Source: Trichomonas vaginalis G3 (taxonomy: Eukaryota > Parabasalia > Trichomonadida > Trichomonadidae). From it: DNA of 64,000 nucleotides. The stretch is taken from contig NC_067206.1 in the NCBI RefSeq assembly GCF_026262505.1, forward strand, positions 25,249,896-25,313,895, read 5' to 3'. Shown in pieces: positions 41,619 through 50,991 of this stretch (position 1 is the first letter of the stretch; every line of letters begins with the position of its first letter). A program made the position numbers and the translations under genes. Under the pieces are notes generated by a model. It did no database searches. It was given only the letters and a program-made list of their open reading frames with translations, and was not told where the DNA came from.

Positions 41619-43361
41619 TCAATAAATGCGGTACCATGCGAATACAGTCATAAATGGTGGCATATAATCTTCACCCAAGCCTGTTGGATTTGTTGTGAAA
41701 GTATGTGAATGATTTCCTCCTGGTTCAGTTGGTCGAAAAGTCTTTTTTGCCGAATGGTTATAATCTGGAGATAAAACGTCATTGCCAGCATAATATTCTG
41801 AGTTGTATAATGGATGGTCTTTTAATGAGTGACTATGGTCACCAGAAAAGTTTGTAGTTCCTGTATGAGTGTGCGGTGGAAGGTTTGCTTCTTTAATTTT
41901 CTTCGAACCACCTATTTGCTTTGAAGAGTTCGCACAATACAAAAACCTGTCAACTATTTGTTCCCATGCACCAACACCAAACATTACTTGAGGACCTCTT
42001 GCATCCATAGATGTATAAATAGAACCTACTGGGTTCATTAAATCAAACATATGAGATATTATAGGATTGTCTCTTTTGAACTTAAAATATAGTGTAACTA
42101 TTTCAGGTTTCTTCTGGTTTGTGTCAGAATATTTTTTATAATATAATCTTATGTTTTCAGGGTAGGTAAAATCTTGACTATAATATTTATTTCTGTCATC
42201 TGTATAATAATATACTATTCTCGTTTTTTCTATTGCATTATATCTTTTATATCTATAATAATCTAAATATAATGTTAACTTTTGTTCATCTACATGTGGT
42301 GTTCTGACATCATCTCCATAGTCATAATAATATGGTGCTGGAGCTGGGTCAGGCAATGTCATATCTGCCATTTCATAAACTCTTAAATATTTCTTTTGTT
42401 CGTCTCCATATAAGTTTAAGTAGCAGTTGTTGTCTAATGGAACTTTAACTTGTGTGTCATCATTCTTTTTATAACTTACATACATTTCATTGTTATTTTT
42501 CGGAATGAGTTTCCACCGTATACCATTTTTTAAGGAGTGTACAAACTGCCATCTAAAATATTTATTTTCTTCATTGACAGAAAAGTCGCCAACAATAGTT
42601 TCAATATTTTTTGTTCCTATCAAACTTTGGTATATTTCGTTAACATATGTTTTATCTGCCTTCTTCCCTAACTCATCGTTAACATATGTTTTATCTGCCT
42701 TCTTCCCTAACTCATCGTTAACATATGTTTTATCTGCCTTCTTCCCTAACTCATCGTTAACATATGTTTTATCTGCCTTCTTCCCTAACTCATCGTTAAC
42801 ATATGTTTTATCTGCTTTAAGGTCTAAACATCCTGAAACCCATCCTGTATCAGCTTTAGTTTTTAAAATCTTTGATGTCCATTCATGATACCATTCAACC
42901 ATTTCTTTAATTTCATTATCTTTTTCATCCACATATTCCTTATCTGTCCTCTTCTTTAACTCACTATCCACATATTCCTTATCCGCCTTCTTCATTATGT
43001 CATTTAGGAAACCCTCTATGAATTCCTCATTTAAATTAAATCTTCCAATCTTCAAAACTTTAGGAAATGCATTTAATGCGTAATATCTCTGTTCTTCTGG
43101 TGGAATTGATGTTATATCATCCGTTATACCTTTAATTTTTGAATTCATAAATAAAATTTCTTTTATATTTGATATCACCGCACCACCTTTGCAAACGAAT
43201 TCGAAATGGTCATTTTTCAATACTATCTCCAAATCTCCATATTTCAACCTTTGCGTTTGTTCTGCCGTCTTTGAATTATATGCATATATGGCGTATGTAA
43301 TGGTCTGAGGGACCTGGGTGCTTTGTGCCTTAAGTTGTTGTGGTTGCTGTTGTTTAATCAT
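41619..43361 (-). CDS. Phage-like tail-fibre protein with collar-type receptor-binding tip, 580 aa
   Basis: Open over its full length. Residues 1-130: globular beta-type domain; about 130-160 KADKEYVD-type repeats; about 185-245 five 13-residue KADKTYVNDELGK repeats, as in coiled or beta-helical phage fibres; about 250-430 a beta-rich region; about 440-580 a tip beginning NPVGSIYTSMD, with W-EQIVDRFL, PPHTHTG, DHSHSL, NHSHTF and ending MPPFMTVFAWYRIY. This last pattern is the collar/receptor-binding tip of bacteriophage fibres (T4 gp12-like and microcystin-dependent-protein-like domains), in which HxH pairs bind metal ions. A cell-attachment role is inferred. The start follows a T-rich block and TAATAAATG. 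Counterpart in copy 1 is broken. Confidence 0.82.
   Translation of the reverse strand: MIKQQQPQQLKAQSTQVPQTITYAIYAYNSKTAEQTQRLKYGDLEIVLKNDHFEFVCKGGAVISNIKEILFMNSKIKGITDDITSIPPEEQRYYALNAFPKVLKIGRFNLNEEFIEGFLNDIMKKADKEYVDSELKKRTDKEYVDEKDNEIKEMVEWYHEWTSKILKTKADTGWVSGCLDLKADKTYVNDELGKKADKTYVNDELGKKADKTYVNDELGKKADKTYVNDELGKKADKTYVNEIYQSLIGTKNIETIVGDFSVNEENKYFRWQFVHSLKNGIRWKLIPKNNNEMYVSYKKNDDTQVKVPLDNNCYLNLYGDEQKKYLRVYEMADMTLPDPAPAPYYYDYGDDVRTPHVDEQKLTLYLDYYRYKRYNAIEKTRIVYYYTDDRNKYYSQDFTYPENIRLYYKKYSDTNQKKPEIVTLYFKFKRDNPIISHMFDLMNPVGSIYTSMDARGPQVMFGVGAWEQIVDRFLYCANSSKQIGGSKKIKEANLPPHTHTGTTNFSGDHSHSLKDHPLYNSEYYAGNDVLSPDYNHSAKKTFRPTEPGGNHSHTFTTNPTGLGEDYMPPFMTVFAWYRIY
42639..42815 (-). repeat. 39-bp tandem repeats in the fibre gene
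   Basis: GTTAACATATG recurs at 42639, 42678, 42717, 42756 and 42795, nearly identical units, each one 13-residue fibre repeat. Confidence 0.95.
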
Positions 43362-43385
43362 TTATTATGATTTAAAAATAAATAT

Positions 43386-44095
43386 TTAATCCGTTATCTC
43401 ATCACCTATTTTTTCTATTTGAAATTGCCATAATATTTCATTCATGAATTCTAAATCACAATCAAATAGGTCGGTTATTCTAAATTTAATATTTGATAAA
43501 TCTTTTGAATGAAGAATAAATGAATTCCCGGATAATTGAAACGGAAATGATAAAGAAAATGTGTTTAAGTTGATGGATAAAATGTTTTGTATTGATGGGT
43601 AAGAGTTAGGGTCTAATGTTTGATGTGAAAATCTCATTGGGGTATTAACTTTATCACATTTGATTAAAATGAAATTGGAACCAGTGTCAGAATACAAAAC
43701 ATCCCCAACATCTTTTCAAAATTTAATATCCCCAACAATGAACGAAGATGAGGAGTACAAAATTTAATTTTCAGTGGAAATTTAATAAGGTTATTTATTT
43801 CATCAAGTTCAAAAAGTTTATCGGGTTTTGATTTAAAATTTTCTTCATACCATACGATAAATGATTCATTTAAATAACTTAAAATCATGTTAATATCCCA
43901 TTTCGCTATCACATTATTTATATACATATCATACGTTTTTTCATGGTCATCTTTAATAAATGATATATAATCTGAAGGGTCTAAAAGAATGGGATTAAAT
44001 TTACCACTCACAGAAACGAGAGTAACATTATAAATTCCGCTAACTGTTAAATTTAATTCACAGTTATTATTCGAAATAATATTGATAATTGACAT
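43386..44095 (-). pseudogene. Beta-rich Maverick protein, possible minor capsid protein, broken about once
   Basis: Counterpart of 7248-7978. Starts MSIINIISNNNCELNL, 20 bases from the divergent start of the 44115 gene. Alternating hydrophobic residues throughout, with LNLTVSGIYNVTLVSVSG near the front and a chain of strands in the last hundred residues; fits a small jelly-roll protein but not proven. Broken about once. Confidence 0.5.
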
Positions 44096-44114
44096 TTTTA
44101 TTACGAATAAAAAT

Positions 44115-44594
44115 ATGGTAAAGCGTTATTTTCCAGTGATAAATAAAACTAGAATAAGATTACCTCAAGAATTCATAAATTCAACGAATAAGAAATTCAT
44201 TCATGTTATAAATTTTAGTGTTTTCAGAAAATATGAGTCAATGTCATATTCATCATCGGGTTATATTTCACTTCATTCAAATTTAGTTCAATCAAACCCA
44301 TATAATGACCATTTCATAAGATTTTCAGATGGTATTAAAAATGTAATTGATAGATTAAAATATGAACAGATTGACAATATCGAATTTTTGGAATTTTGGT
44401 TTAAATATCCCGATGGAAAAAAGATTGAAGTTAAAGATAAAGCTGATACTATAACAAAAACAATTACAATGACCGATCCAGATAGTGGGGAACAAAAAGA
44501 AATAAAACAAACGATAGAAACTGGTGAAAGGTCAATTATTATCGATTATGATTCAAAGGATTATTATTCAATAATGTTAATGCTTGAATATTAA
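44115..44594 (+). CDS. Maverick protein, 159 aa, beta-rich, unknown
   Basis: Open gene; the frame extends 11 codons upstream but the ATG at 44115 has the TAAAAATATG context seen in copy 1 and leaves room for the divergent neighbour's promoter. The protein begins MVKRYFPVINKTRIRLPQEF, is beta-rich with a polar loop (KADTITKTITMTDPDSGEQK) and ends YDSKDYYSIMLMLEY. No family recognised; a small structural protein of the virion is a guess from its size and place. Confidence 0.65.
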   Translation: MVKRYFPVINKTRIRLPQEFINSTNKKFIHVINFSVFRKYESMSYSSSGYISLHSNLVQSNPYNDHFIRFSDGIKNVIDRLKYEQIDNIEFLEFWFKYPDGKKIEVKDKADTITKTITMTDPDSGEQKEIKQTIETGERSIIIDYDSKDYYSIMLMLEY

Positions 44595-45274
44595 ATGGCC
44601 TTAACAAAGAATTTTTCAAGTGATATTTTATATTCATCAACTATTTTATTATAAATATCATTATAAGTTAAATGTAGTTCAGTTGTTGTTCCGTTCTTTG
44701 ATATCTTAATCGTGCTAATATCCTTTATAGGATTTATTTTTGCAACTGTTCCGCAGCATGAAACCTCATCATCTATGAAAAATTGAATCTTAACGTCTGA
44801 ATCTTGAACATCACAAAGAATGGCGATAATGTGAATTAATGATTCATAAGGTAAAATAATTAAACCGGATTGATCAATTAAATTTATTATTGAATCATAA
44901 TTATCAGTTATTATATCACGGTAAATTTTCATTAATTCAGAATTAATGTCTATTTTATATGGCGCATTGCGACTGGAATCATAGATTCCTGGGTTCTCAA
45001 TGTTTGATGAAAGAGGTGGGGGGTATGTTGGATAAGTGGGAATTTCAACAGGTTCTTTACCGGGTTCAGATAAAATGATTGGGTCTCCATTCTCCTCATT
45101 CTTCGGTAAGTCACGAGTTAATAAATTTGGTTGAGTTGCTGACCTTGTTAATTCAGGACTAACATTAACTTTAACATTTTGAATAATTCGTGATTTATCA
45201 TCATTTACGTTATAACCAACCGTAATCTCTGCTTTTGCGTTAGTGTTCTTTTGACTTGTGAAACGTCTTCTCAT
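44591..45274 (-). CDS. Maverick protein, 227 aa, unknown
   Basis: Open counterpart of 6061-6754. Basic start (MRRRFTSQKNTNAKAEITVG), a disordered middle with LPKNEENGDPIILSEPGKEP and a Pro/Tyr-rich stretch (PTYPTYPPPL, a possible late-domain-like motif), and an alpha/beta C-terminal half with a CC pair (DEVSCCGTV). No family recognised. Convergent with the 44115-44594 gene, overlapping by four bases. Confidence 0.65.
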   Translation of the reverse strand: MRRRFTSQKNTNAKAEITVGYNVNDDKSRIIQNVKVNVSPELTRSATQPNLLTRDLPKNEENGDPIILSEPGKEPVEIPTYPTYPPPLSSNIENPGIYDSSRNAPYKIDINSELMKIYRDIITDNYDSIINLIDQSGLIILPYESLIHIIAILCDVQDSDVKIQFFIDDEVSCCGTVAKINPIKDISTIKISKNGTTTELHLTYNDIYNKIVDEYKISLEKFFVKAI

Positions 45275-45358
45275 TTATAATTGAATAAAAAAAAGAAAAA
45301 TATAATTAAAGTTTTATTTAGTTGTTACGGTAATATCCCAAGGTTCATCATTGTTTGC

Positions 45359-46261
45359 TTATACTTTCTTTGTAACTGCACCAATTATGTTATTGATATT
45401 GCTTTGAGTTTCTTCCAGTCTTATTTTATCATTTACAATATCTTTAATCATTTCATTACATGCATTCTTAAAACCATCTGATTTTTCTAATTTACGTCTA
45501 TCACTTTCTTTAATTAAATCAAAGTTATAACCTTGTTGAGAATAAAGTGGTTTCTTTATCAATTCCTTGAACGCTTCTGAAAGTGAAGATGAAGAAATTC
45601 TTGCCACTTGAATTGGTTTAAATTCTGCTTTCATTGCTTCTTTCTGTTCATTGAACACTGGATCGAATAAAGCAACTTTAAAGAATTTCTTAGCTGGAAT
45701 TTCAGGTCTAATATTTGCATATTGACCATCAAACTGATTAACATATCGTGGTAATCCATCCGGTCCCTCTTCAATAGCATTTAATTCTTCATTGAAATAA
45801 GAATATGGATTATAACGGTATGAATTAATTGGACCATTTTCACCTTCTCCAATGTATTGTTTAACAGCTTTTCCATTTTCATCAAATTGCATAGGATAAC
45901 GTTCATTATATGCTTTACGTTTAGGATAATCCGTCATTGTTAATTTATACCCATTTATGACTTTAATATTACCTTGACCATCAGTAACGAAAACTTCATT
46001 TATACCATCAGGTTTTCCATTTGGACCCGTAATGTCTGCTTCGTGTGCTTCCCAATTTGGACCATGACGTTTGGCATATGCTTGAGCTTCTGGTAATGTT
46101 AAAACATTTCTCATTTGTTTAACATCTTTTTGAAGACCAGCAACAATGTGGACTAATTCTTTCATTCCGTCTGGAACTTTCATAGTTCTATTATATGCAC
46201 CCCCCTTTTTGTTTGTCCCTTGTTTTAATGGAACCTGTAGAAGATTTGCAATTTCTGTCAT
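45359..46261 (-). CDS. Maverick virion-type protein, 300 aa, unknown
   Basis: Open in this copy. Starts [20 protein letters not shown]; there is a helical stretch ([21 protein letters not shown]), a turn-rich central region with [20 protein letters not shown] and [17 protein letters not shown], and a helical C-terminus. I see no protease triad, nucleotide-binding loop or transmembrane segment. Position between packaging ATPase and the smaller virion-type genes suggests a structural or core protein. Start: TAAACATGACAG preceded by a long T-rich block. Broken in copy 1. Confidence 0.65.
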   Translation of the reverse strand: MTEIANLLQVPLKQGTNKKGGAYNRTMKVPDGMKELVHIVAGLQKDVKQMRNVLTLPEAQAYAKRHGPNWEAHEADITGPNGKPDGINEVFVTDGQGNIKVINGYKLTMTDYPKRKAYNERYPMQFDENGKAVKQYIGEGENGPINSYRYNPYSYFNEELNAIEEGPDGLPRYVNQFDGQYANIRPEIPAKKFFKVALFDPVFNEQKEAMKAEFKPIQVARISSSSLSEAFKELIKKPLYSQQGYNFDLIKESDRRKLEKSDGFKNACNEMIKDIVNDKIRLEETQSNINNIIGAVTKKV

Positions 46262-46301
46262 GTTTAATTATAAATAAAAAATAAAAATTAATTATAAAAA
46301 G

Positions 46302-47116
46302 TTAATCAAATTTAACACTTCCTTTATTTAAATCAACTATTATTTTCCCATGTTCACCTAATTGCTGATATTGTGTGTAAAGTTCATTAATGCTCATTGG
46401 TAAATTCACTTGATAAAGCATAACGTTCAACTGTTGACGACTAAAACCACTGAAAATGAAAAGGGTGGACAGGTTTGATTTAATGTTTGTGCTTAATGCT
46501 TTGAAGTATTGAACAGCCATGAAGAATGAACACTGAATGTGTCGACATTGAGTTAATAACTGATTAAAATATGATTTCTCATTTGTTATTAGTTTTGATT
46601 TCACGGCATCATCTAGAAAAATTAGTGAATGCAAAAATTCTCTATCAAAATTTGAAATAGAAAGTGTTTCAAATAATTCATCCCGTTGTTTATCAATAAT
46701 TTTATCCTCTAATCCTTGCTTCTTGATTGTATTATATAATTCTTTATACATTAAAAAGTTTTTTAAATAATCTTCTGCTTCTTCTTGTGATAAATAAATA
46801 ATTGGAATTTTGATTAAATGCTTTAAAGATTCAAATGTATCATCTGAAGGTGAACCTGAACGGTTGATATAAATTAACACATGTGAATGGGGGAAGTGTT
46901 AGCAATAATGATAATTTGTTTTAATATCGTTAATGTTTTACCTTTATTTTGTTTACCAATTGCTGCAGTGATTGAATTTAAGTAACATTCAGAATATGGA
47001 ATTTTCATTAATTTTTCCTTAGATAGAGCATTTCTATTATCACTCAATGCTTCATTAATCATATCATCTACGTATGTATTATATACATCTGTTAATTCTT
47101 CAGAATTTAAATCCAT
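46302..47116 (-). pseudogene. A32-type genome-packaging ATPase, broken about once
   Basis: Shows P-loop GKQNKGKT, Walker B-type LIFLDDA and the C-terminal QCSFFMAVQYFK and FSGFSRQQLNVML blocks of A32/FtsK-type packaging ATPases. Starts ATTAAATGGATTT, 25 bp after the capsid gene. Looks broken about once. Counterpart: 4277-5099. Confidence 0.78.
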
Positions 47117-47140
47117 TTAATCAAAAATAAATTTATAATT

Positions 47141-48775
47141 TTAAACATTTCTATTCATCAATATTTCATCATATGAACTTCTATACTGTGGTGGTGTACC
47201 TGTTGGATGATATTTCAAACCTTCTCCGGTGTCCATGTCCAATACGTAGTCCTAGTAAACCAAACCTGAGGAGGATTTGTCACTTTTGAACAGTAAGTGT
47301 CATTTTCACCTGAATGATTGGATAAGCTTTCACTTGTACTGTAACTTGTGATTGAAAGTTTCTAATCCATCAAAGAATATACCCGCTCCATCACGTTGAA
47401 CTGGAATAGTGCATAAGAATGAAGTTTGGTCTTTCCATGTTCTAGCTAATGGCGTGCCATTATCATCATTCAGTGGTCTAGTTAATGAGTCCTCGTATTC
47501 TTCTGTGCATTCATTCACTCCATCTAAATCAGAAGCTTGAAGCATACGTGTAAAGAATATGTCGCCCACTGTGGTCATCGCTTGATCGGGGAAGTTTCTG
47601 GAATCTATAGTGACCTGAAGACCTCGAAGCATTGGATTTTCTAAAACGTTCTTTGCATTGCATTCTTCGGAAATGTTAACACAACATCTGTAACATTATG
47701 AAGAGCGTATGAGAAATCTGAGCTAATACCTTCAGGAGTGATGCAACCTCCATTTAGTGAACGAACGTCAATATGTTGAGCTGGAATCATGAATGGATCT
47801 TCCTTACTGAATAAACGTGGTATTGCTTTAACTGATTCTTCAATTAAACCGTATCCTGGTGTAATACATTTATCCTCTAAAACTTCCATCTTTGTGCATG
47901 AAATAATAACGTCATCAACTGTTGCGTCAGCAGATGTAGCGGCTAAGCTTGTAATTAATTTGGCAGGAAGTCCGATTTGTTGGAATTTGCGATCATATTT
48001 ATAAACATGATTCATAATCTTTTCATAATTTTCATCAGTTATCTTTTCATAAACGTAATTTTGTAAATCAGCAACTCTTAACGGGTCAACCTGACAAAAT
48101 ACTAAAGTATCCCTGAAAACATAATATTTAAGAATGATATCACCAAATGATTTAGGATAATCATCGAACGCCTGAAATGCTAACAAATCATTTACCGGAA
48201 TAATCATATCAAAAGTGACATCAACTTCTTCATTTGCTTTCTTGAAAACTTCTGAAGGGTCAATATATTTACCACATACTGAGTTATCATATTTTTGAAC
48301 ATTATTATATAACGAATGAACAAACTTTTTAACTTTCCTTTCTGATTTTGGTTTATATGTTGCAAATGCGAAAGATTCACGGGCGCAATCCATTGAAGAT
48401 AACCGGCATCACCTCTTTCAGTTTCTACTTCTAATTGTTTAAAGTTTTGATTTGATGATTTGTAACCAACGAATAAACGCATGCATTTAAAAGCGGCATC
48501 ACATGTGAAAGCTTTATTTGAAACTAGAGTTGCTTTAACTTTGCGTTTAATATATGTGTCACCTAATTGGTTCACATCATGAGCCGGATTTGTAATTCTT
48601 AAATGAGTTTGTTTATCATCAAAATATGGAGTATCAGAGTCATAGCATGAACTTTCAAGTTCTCTATAATATCTTCTACCATCATTCTTTGCGAATATTT
48701 CATTTATCTTTTCGAATGAATGAAACACATTTCCATTAATGGTTTAGTGTTTGGCACTAAATAGTTAGTCGTCAT
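47141..48775 (-). pseudogene. Major capsid protein, double-jelly-roll type (probable), broken copy
   Basis: Counterpart of 2612-4252 and very close to it in sequence. Broken, about five breaks. Shares with the 48845 gene a short AT-rich divergent promoter region, as in copy 1. Confidence 0.7.
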
Positions 48776-48844
48776 TTATTAATAAATAAAAAATCAAAAT
48801 TAAAAGATGAAAATGAATTTTTAATTTTAATGAAATAATCAACT

Positions 48845-49058
48845 ATGGCTGCAGGTATATTTAAGAAACTGTGGGATAAAGTAAAAAGAGGAGCGAGTAA
48901 AGTTTGGGAAACATGAAGAAGGAGCAAATTGGATATTTAAGAATAAAGAAGCAATTAGTGACGTTGCTGAATCAATAACACCAAAAGCTGCCCCAATAAG
49001 AGAAATTTTAAATAAAGGAGAAAAAGTTTATCAAAGACTACAACCGATACTAAGATAA
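48845..49058 (+). pseudogene. Small amphipathic virion-type protein, broken copy
   Basis: Counterpart of 2327-2542, beginning MAAG(I/F)FKKLWDKVKRGA. Broken, about two breaks. Confidence 0.6.
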
Positions 49059-49082
49059 AAATAATATTTATTTATTTTTCCA

Positions 49083-49319
49083 CTATCTACCTCCTATTTT
49101 ATTAAGTATTCCTTCAGCAATTCCACCAATTGCGTTACCTGCTTGTGCTCCCATCGCCGGATTACCTGCTTTAGTACCTAATACTCCACCTATGATAGTT
49201 CCTGCCGTTTTCGCTACTGGTGCCAAAAAGTTTGCAACGGGTTTAATAACCTTTTTATAAACCCAACCCGCAGCTTTCTTAATTCCATCCCATAATTTTT
49301 TAAAGAATCCTGCCGCCAT
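49083..49319 (-). CDS. Small amphipathic/glycine-rich virion-type protein, 78 aa
   Basis: Open; differs from the 2070-2306 protein at only two residues (D for E in the first helix, R for K at the end). An upstream in-frame ATG would add 13 residues, but the start at 49317-49319 gives the same N-terminus as copy 1 and as the sister protein and is preferred. Cationic amphipathic helix followed by glycine zipper; membrane activity inferred. The near identity in an element with many broken genes marks it as conserved or just very young. Confidence 0.75.
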   Translation of the reverse strand: MAAGFFKKLWDGIKKAAGWVYKKVIKPVANFLAPVAKTAGTIIGGVLGTKAGNPAMGAQAGNAIGGIAEGILNKIGGR

Positions 49320-49386
49320 TTCTGATTTAATATTAATTAAAAAAATATATTTCATCACTTATATTCTAATTTTTATTTAATGATAA

Positions 49387-49764
49387 ATGAAACGATTTTA
49401 AAAATAAATGAAACAGAGGAGAAGAAATAAATGAAAGTGGAAATGTTCAACAAAAAATAAACGTTGTTAAACCAATTACTGAAATAAAAATTTTTTCATC
49501 TGTTGAAGAATTTAATGACTATTATGCTAATAATAAAAAATTATTTGAAGAATTGACAACATGTAAATTGAATAAAATGTTTAAAGTTGATGGATTCAAA
49601 ATTTCAAAAATAAAAGGGTGATTAGTTTGAAATCTATTCCCCAATCAAGAATCACCTCATTAATGAAAATAGATGATTTAACAAAAAGAATAGAAATTAT
49701 TGAAGAGCGAATAAATCAAATTATTGATTTCATAAATCATGACTCGTTGAGCCCGGGTCCTTAA
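49387..49764 (+). pseudogene. Counterpart of the 135-codon Maverick gene, broken copy
   Basis: Matches 1596-2003 but lacks the double-hairpin insertion. Broken, about two breaks. Ends four bases into the convergent 49761-50240 gene within a GC-rich hairpin cluster (49741-49768). Confidence 0.6.
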
Positions 49765-50240
49765 AGCCCATCACTGAGTTCAAGGTTATATTCATCAAAT
49801 ATTTCATTATTAAATGCAACTTCTGCTAGTTTATTTATTTTTTCAATACGATCATTTGAAAGTCTATCGTTTAATTTTTTCTGAAGTTTTTCATTTTCTA
49901 GTTCTGAAACTTTATTTGGATGATATGTAAATTCATGAAATTCTTTTTCCTCAGTTTTGATCATTAATTTACAAAGAACTTTTGTGGATGGAATTCGTTT
50001 AAACCATTTATCATTAATATTTGTTATAAATTCAATATTCGGAATTAATTCCCAAATTTTTGCATTTTCAATTAATTTATTATCAAATGCAAAAGCAATA
50101 GGTTTAATATTAAACTTACCTTTATAATATAAACTTTCTACATAATCATCGAAATAAACATCTACTTGTTTAACATTTTCAAGAATTGGTGAAAGAGCAT
50201 CCATTAATTGATTGACGGTTACGAATCTTGATCCACTCAT
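49761..50240 (-). CDS. Maverick conserved protein, 159 aa, unknown
   Basis: Open; very similar to the product of 1106-1585. Its only possible start is the ATGAGT at the inner edge of the terminal repeat, which fixes the start for both copies. C-terminal coiled coil, no family recognised. Confidence 0.75.
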   Translation of the reverse strand: MSGSRFVTVNQLMDALSPILENVKQVDVYFDDYVESLYYKGKFNIKPIAFAFDNKLIENAKIWELIPNIEFITNINDKWFKRIPSTKVLCKLMIKTEEKEFHEFTYHPNKVSELENEKLQKKLNDRLSNDRIEKINKLAEVAFNNEIFDEYNLELSDGL

Positions 50241-50613
50241 TTTCTTACGAATTAAAAAAATAAAAAAAAATAAATTTAACTTAGTTTTAATTTTACGTAA
50301 GAAGTTAATTTTTTATTAATGGTAATATAGGAATTGTAGGAATAAAAACTTTTTATAAATTATTCATAAATGTAAGACATGAATTTTTAAAGTTTATTTT
50401 TTTTTTTATTTCATTATGTATGGGCTGAGTGTAAATGTCTTACAATTTTGAAAATTTTTTAAATCTTGATTTATTCAAAAACGTAAGAATAAAAACCGTA
50501 AGAATCATACATTTTTTACTTCATATGTTAAAAAAAATGATACAAAATCGTTCAATATTGTATGAATTCTTACGTTTACAAAAAAAGTCACACAACCCGC
50601 TTCATATACTACT
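50235..50613 (-). repeat. Right terminal inverted repeat of Maverick 2
   Basis: Reverse complement of 34287-34661 with small differences in T-run length; ends CATATACTACT before the target duplication. Confidence 0.93.
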
Positions 50614-50619
50614 CCAACT
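50614..50619. repeat. Target-site duplication, right of Maverick 2 (CCAACT)
   Basis: Same six bases as 34281-34286. Confidence 0.95.
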
Positions 50620-50991
50620 CCAAAATTTAACTACGCTCATACTTCGTTCCCTTATACCCTAAAGTTATTTAACGAAGCAATTAAGGAGTTTCCAATAGTC
50701 CAGGAGCAAATAAAATACAAATTCAGAACCTGCGACATGATTCAATTTCAGAGTTTCCTCACTTATTATGCAGTGGCCAAGAAAGCAGCTGATACAATAG
50801 TGGGAGATTACATATTATTGCTAACCGAAGGATGTGATAGCCTTGCAAAGCAAATAATCGAGAGGACAATCGATAAATCATCTGTTTGTATGAACTATTG
50901 CGATGCAGAAAGTATTTCAAAGATTATTAATTTTTATCCTAAGAGTGAATATAAAAAAAATAACTATCAGTTCTATAGAATGAAATTTTAA
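50620..50991 (+). pseudogene. Stealth-type gene, tail part after Maverick 2
   Basis: Continues the frame that Maverick 2 interrupts: TSFPYTLKLFNEAIKEFP, then YKFRTCDMIQFQSFLTYY, the pattern of the Stealth CR3 region, then a less conserved end to the stop at 50989-50991. With the front part at 33765-34280 it forms one host gene split by 16.3 kb. It is unlikely to give a working enzyme in this arrangement. Confidence 0.75.

Larger units (their letters stand above)
34287..50613 (-). mobile_element. Maverick/Polinton copy 2 (16.3 kb), fossil, inverted relative to copy 1
   Basis: Full-length element with inverted repeats of about 375 bp starting AGTAGTATATGAAG, a perfect 6-bp target duplication and the same gene order as copy 1, reversed in the window. 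Most shared genes are very similar to copy 1 at DNA level. It lacks the gene in the terminal repeat and the KilA-N/helicase module. It is broken, roughly two dozen breaks, concentrated in PolB and near the left end, while the tail fibre and several virion-type genes are open. It lies inside a Stealth-like host gene, so it post-dates that gene's arrival here. Young by its perfect duplication and close likeness to copy 1. Confidence 0.95.

Noticed and set aside
42490-42888. 132-codon plus-strand frame with repeated LTYVLSAFFPNS units
   Set aside because: It is the antisense shadow of the 39-bp repeats in the tail-fibre gene.
45359-46261. Adenovirus-type maturation protease of Polintons
   Set aside because: I looked for the protease in every unassigned Maverick gene; none shows a convincing His-Asp/Glu-Cys pattern. 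The protease is either absent or too diverged to see.
34287-50613. Copy 2 as an assembly duplicate of copy 1
   Set aside because: Different target duplications, different terminal repeats, different hairpin insertions and a missing accessory module show they are independent insertions.
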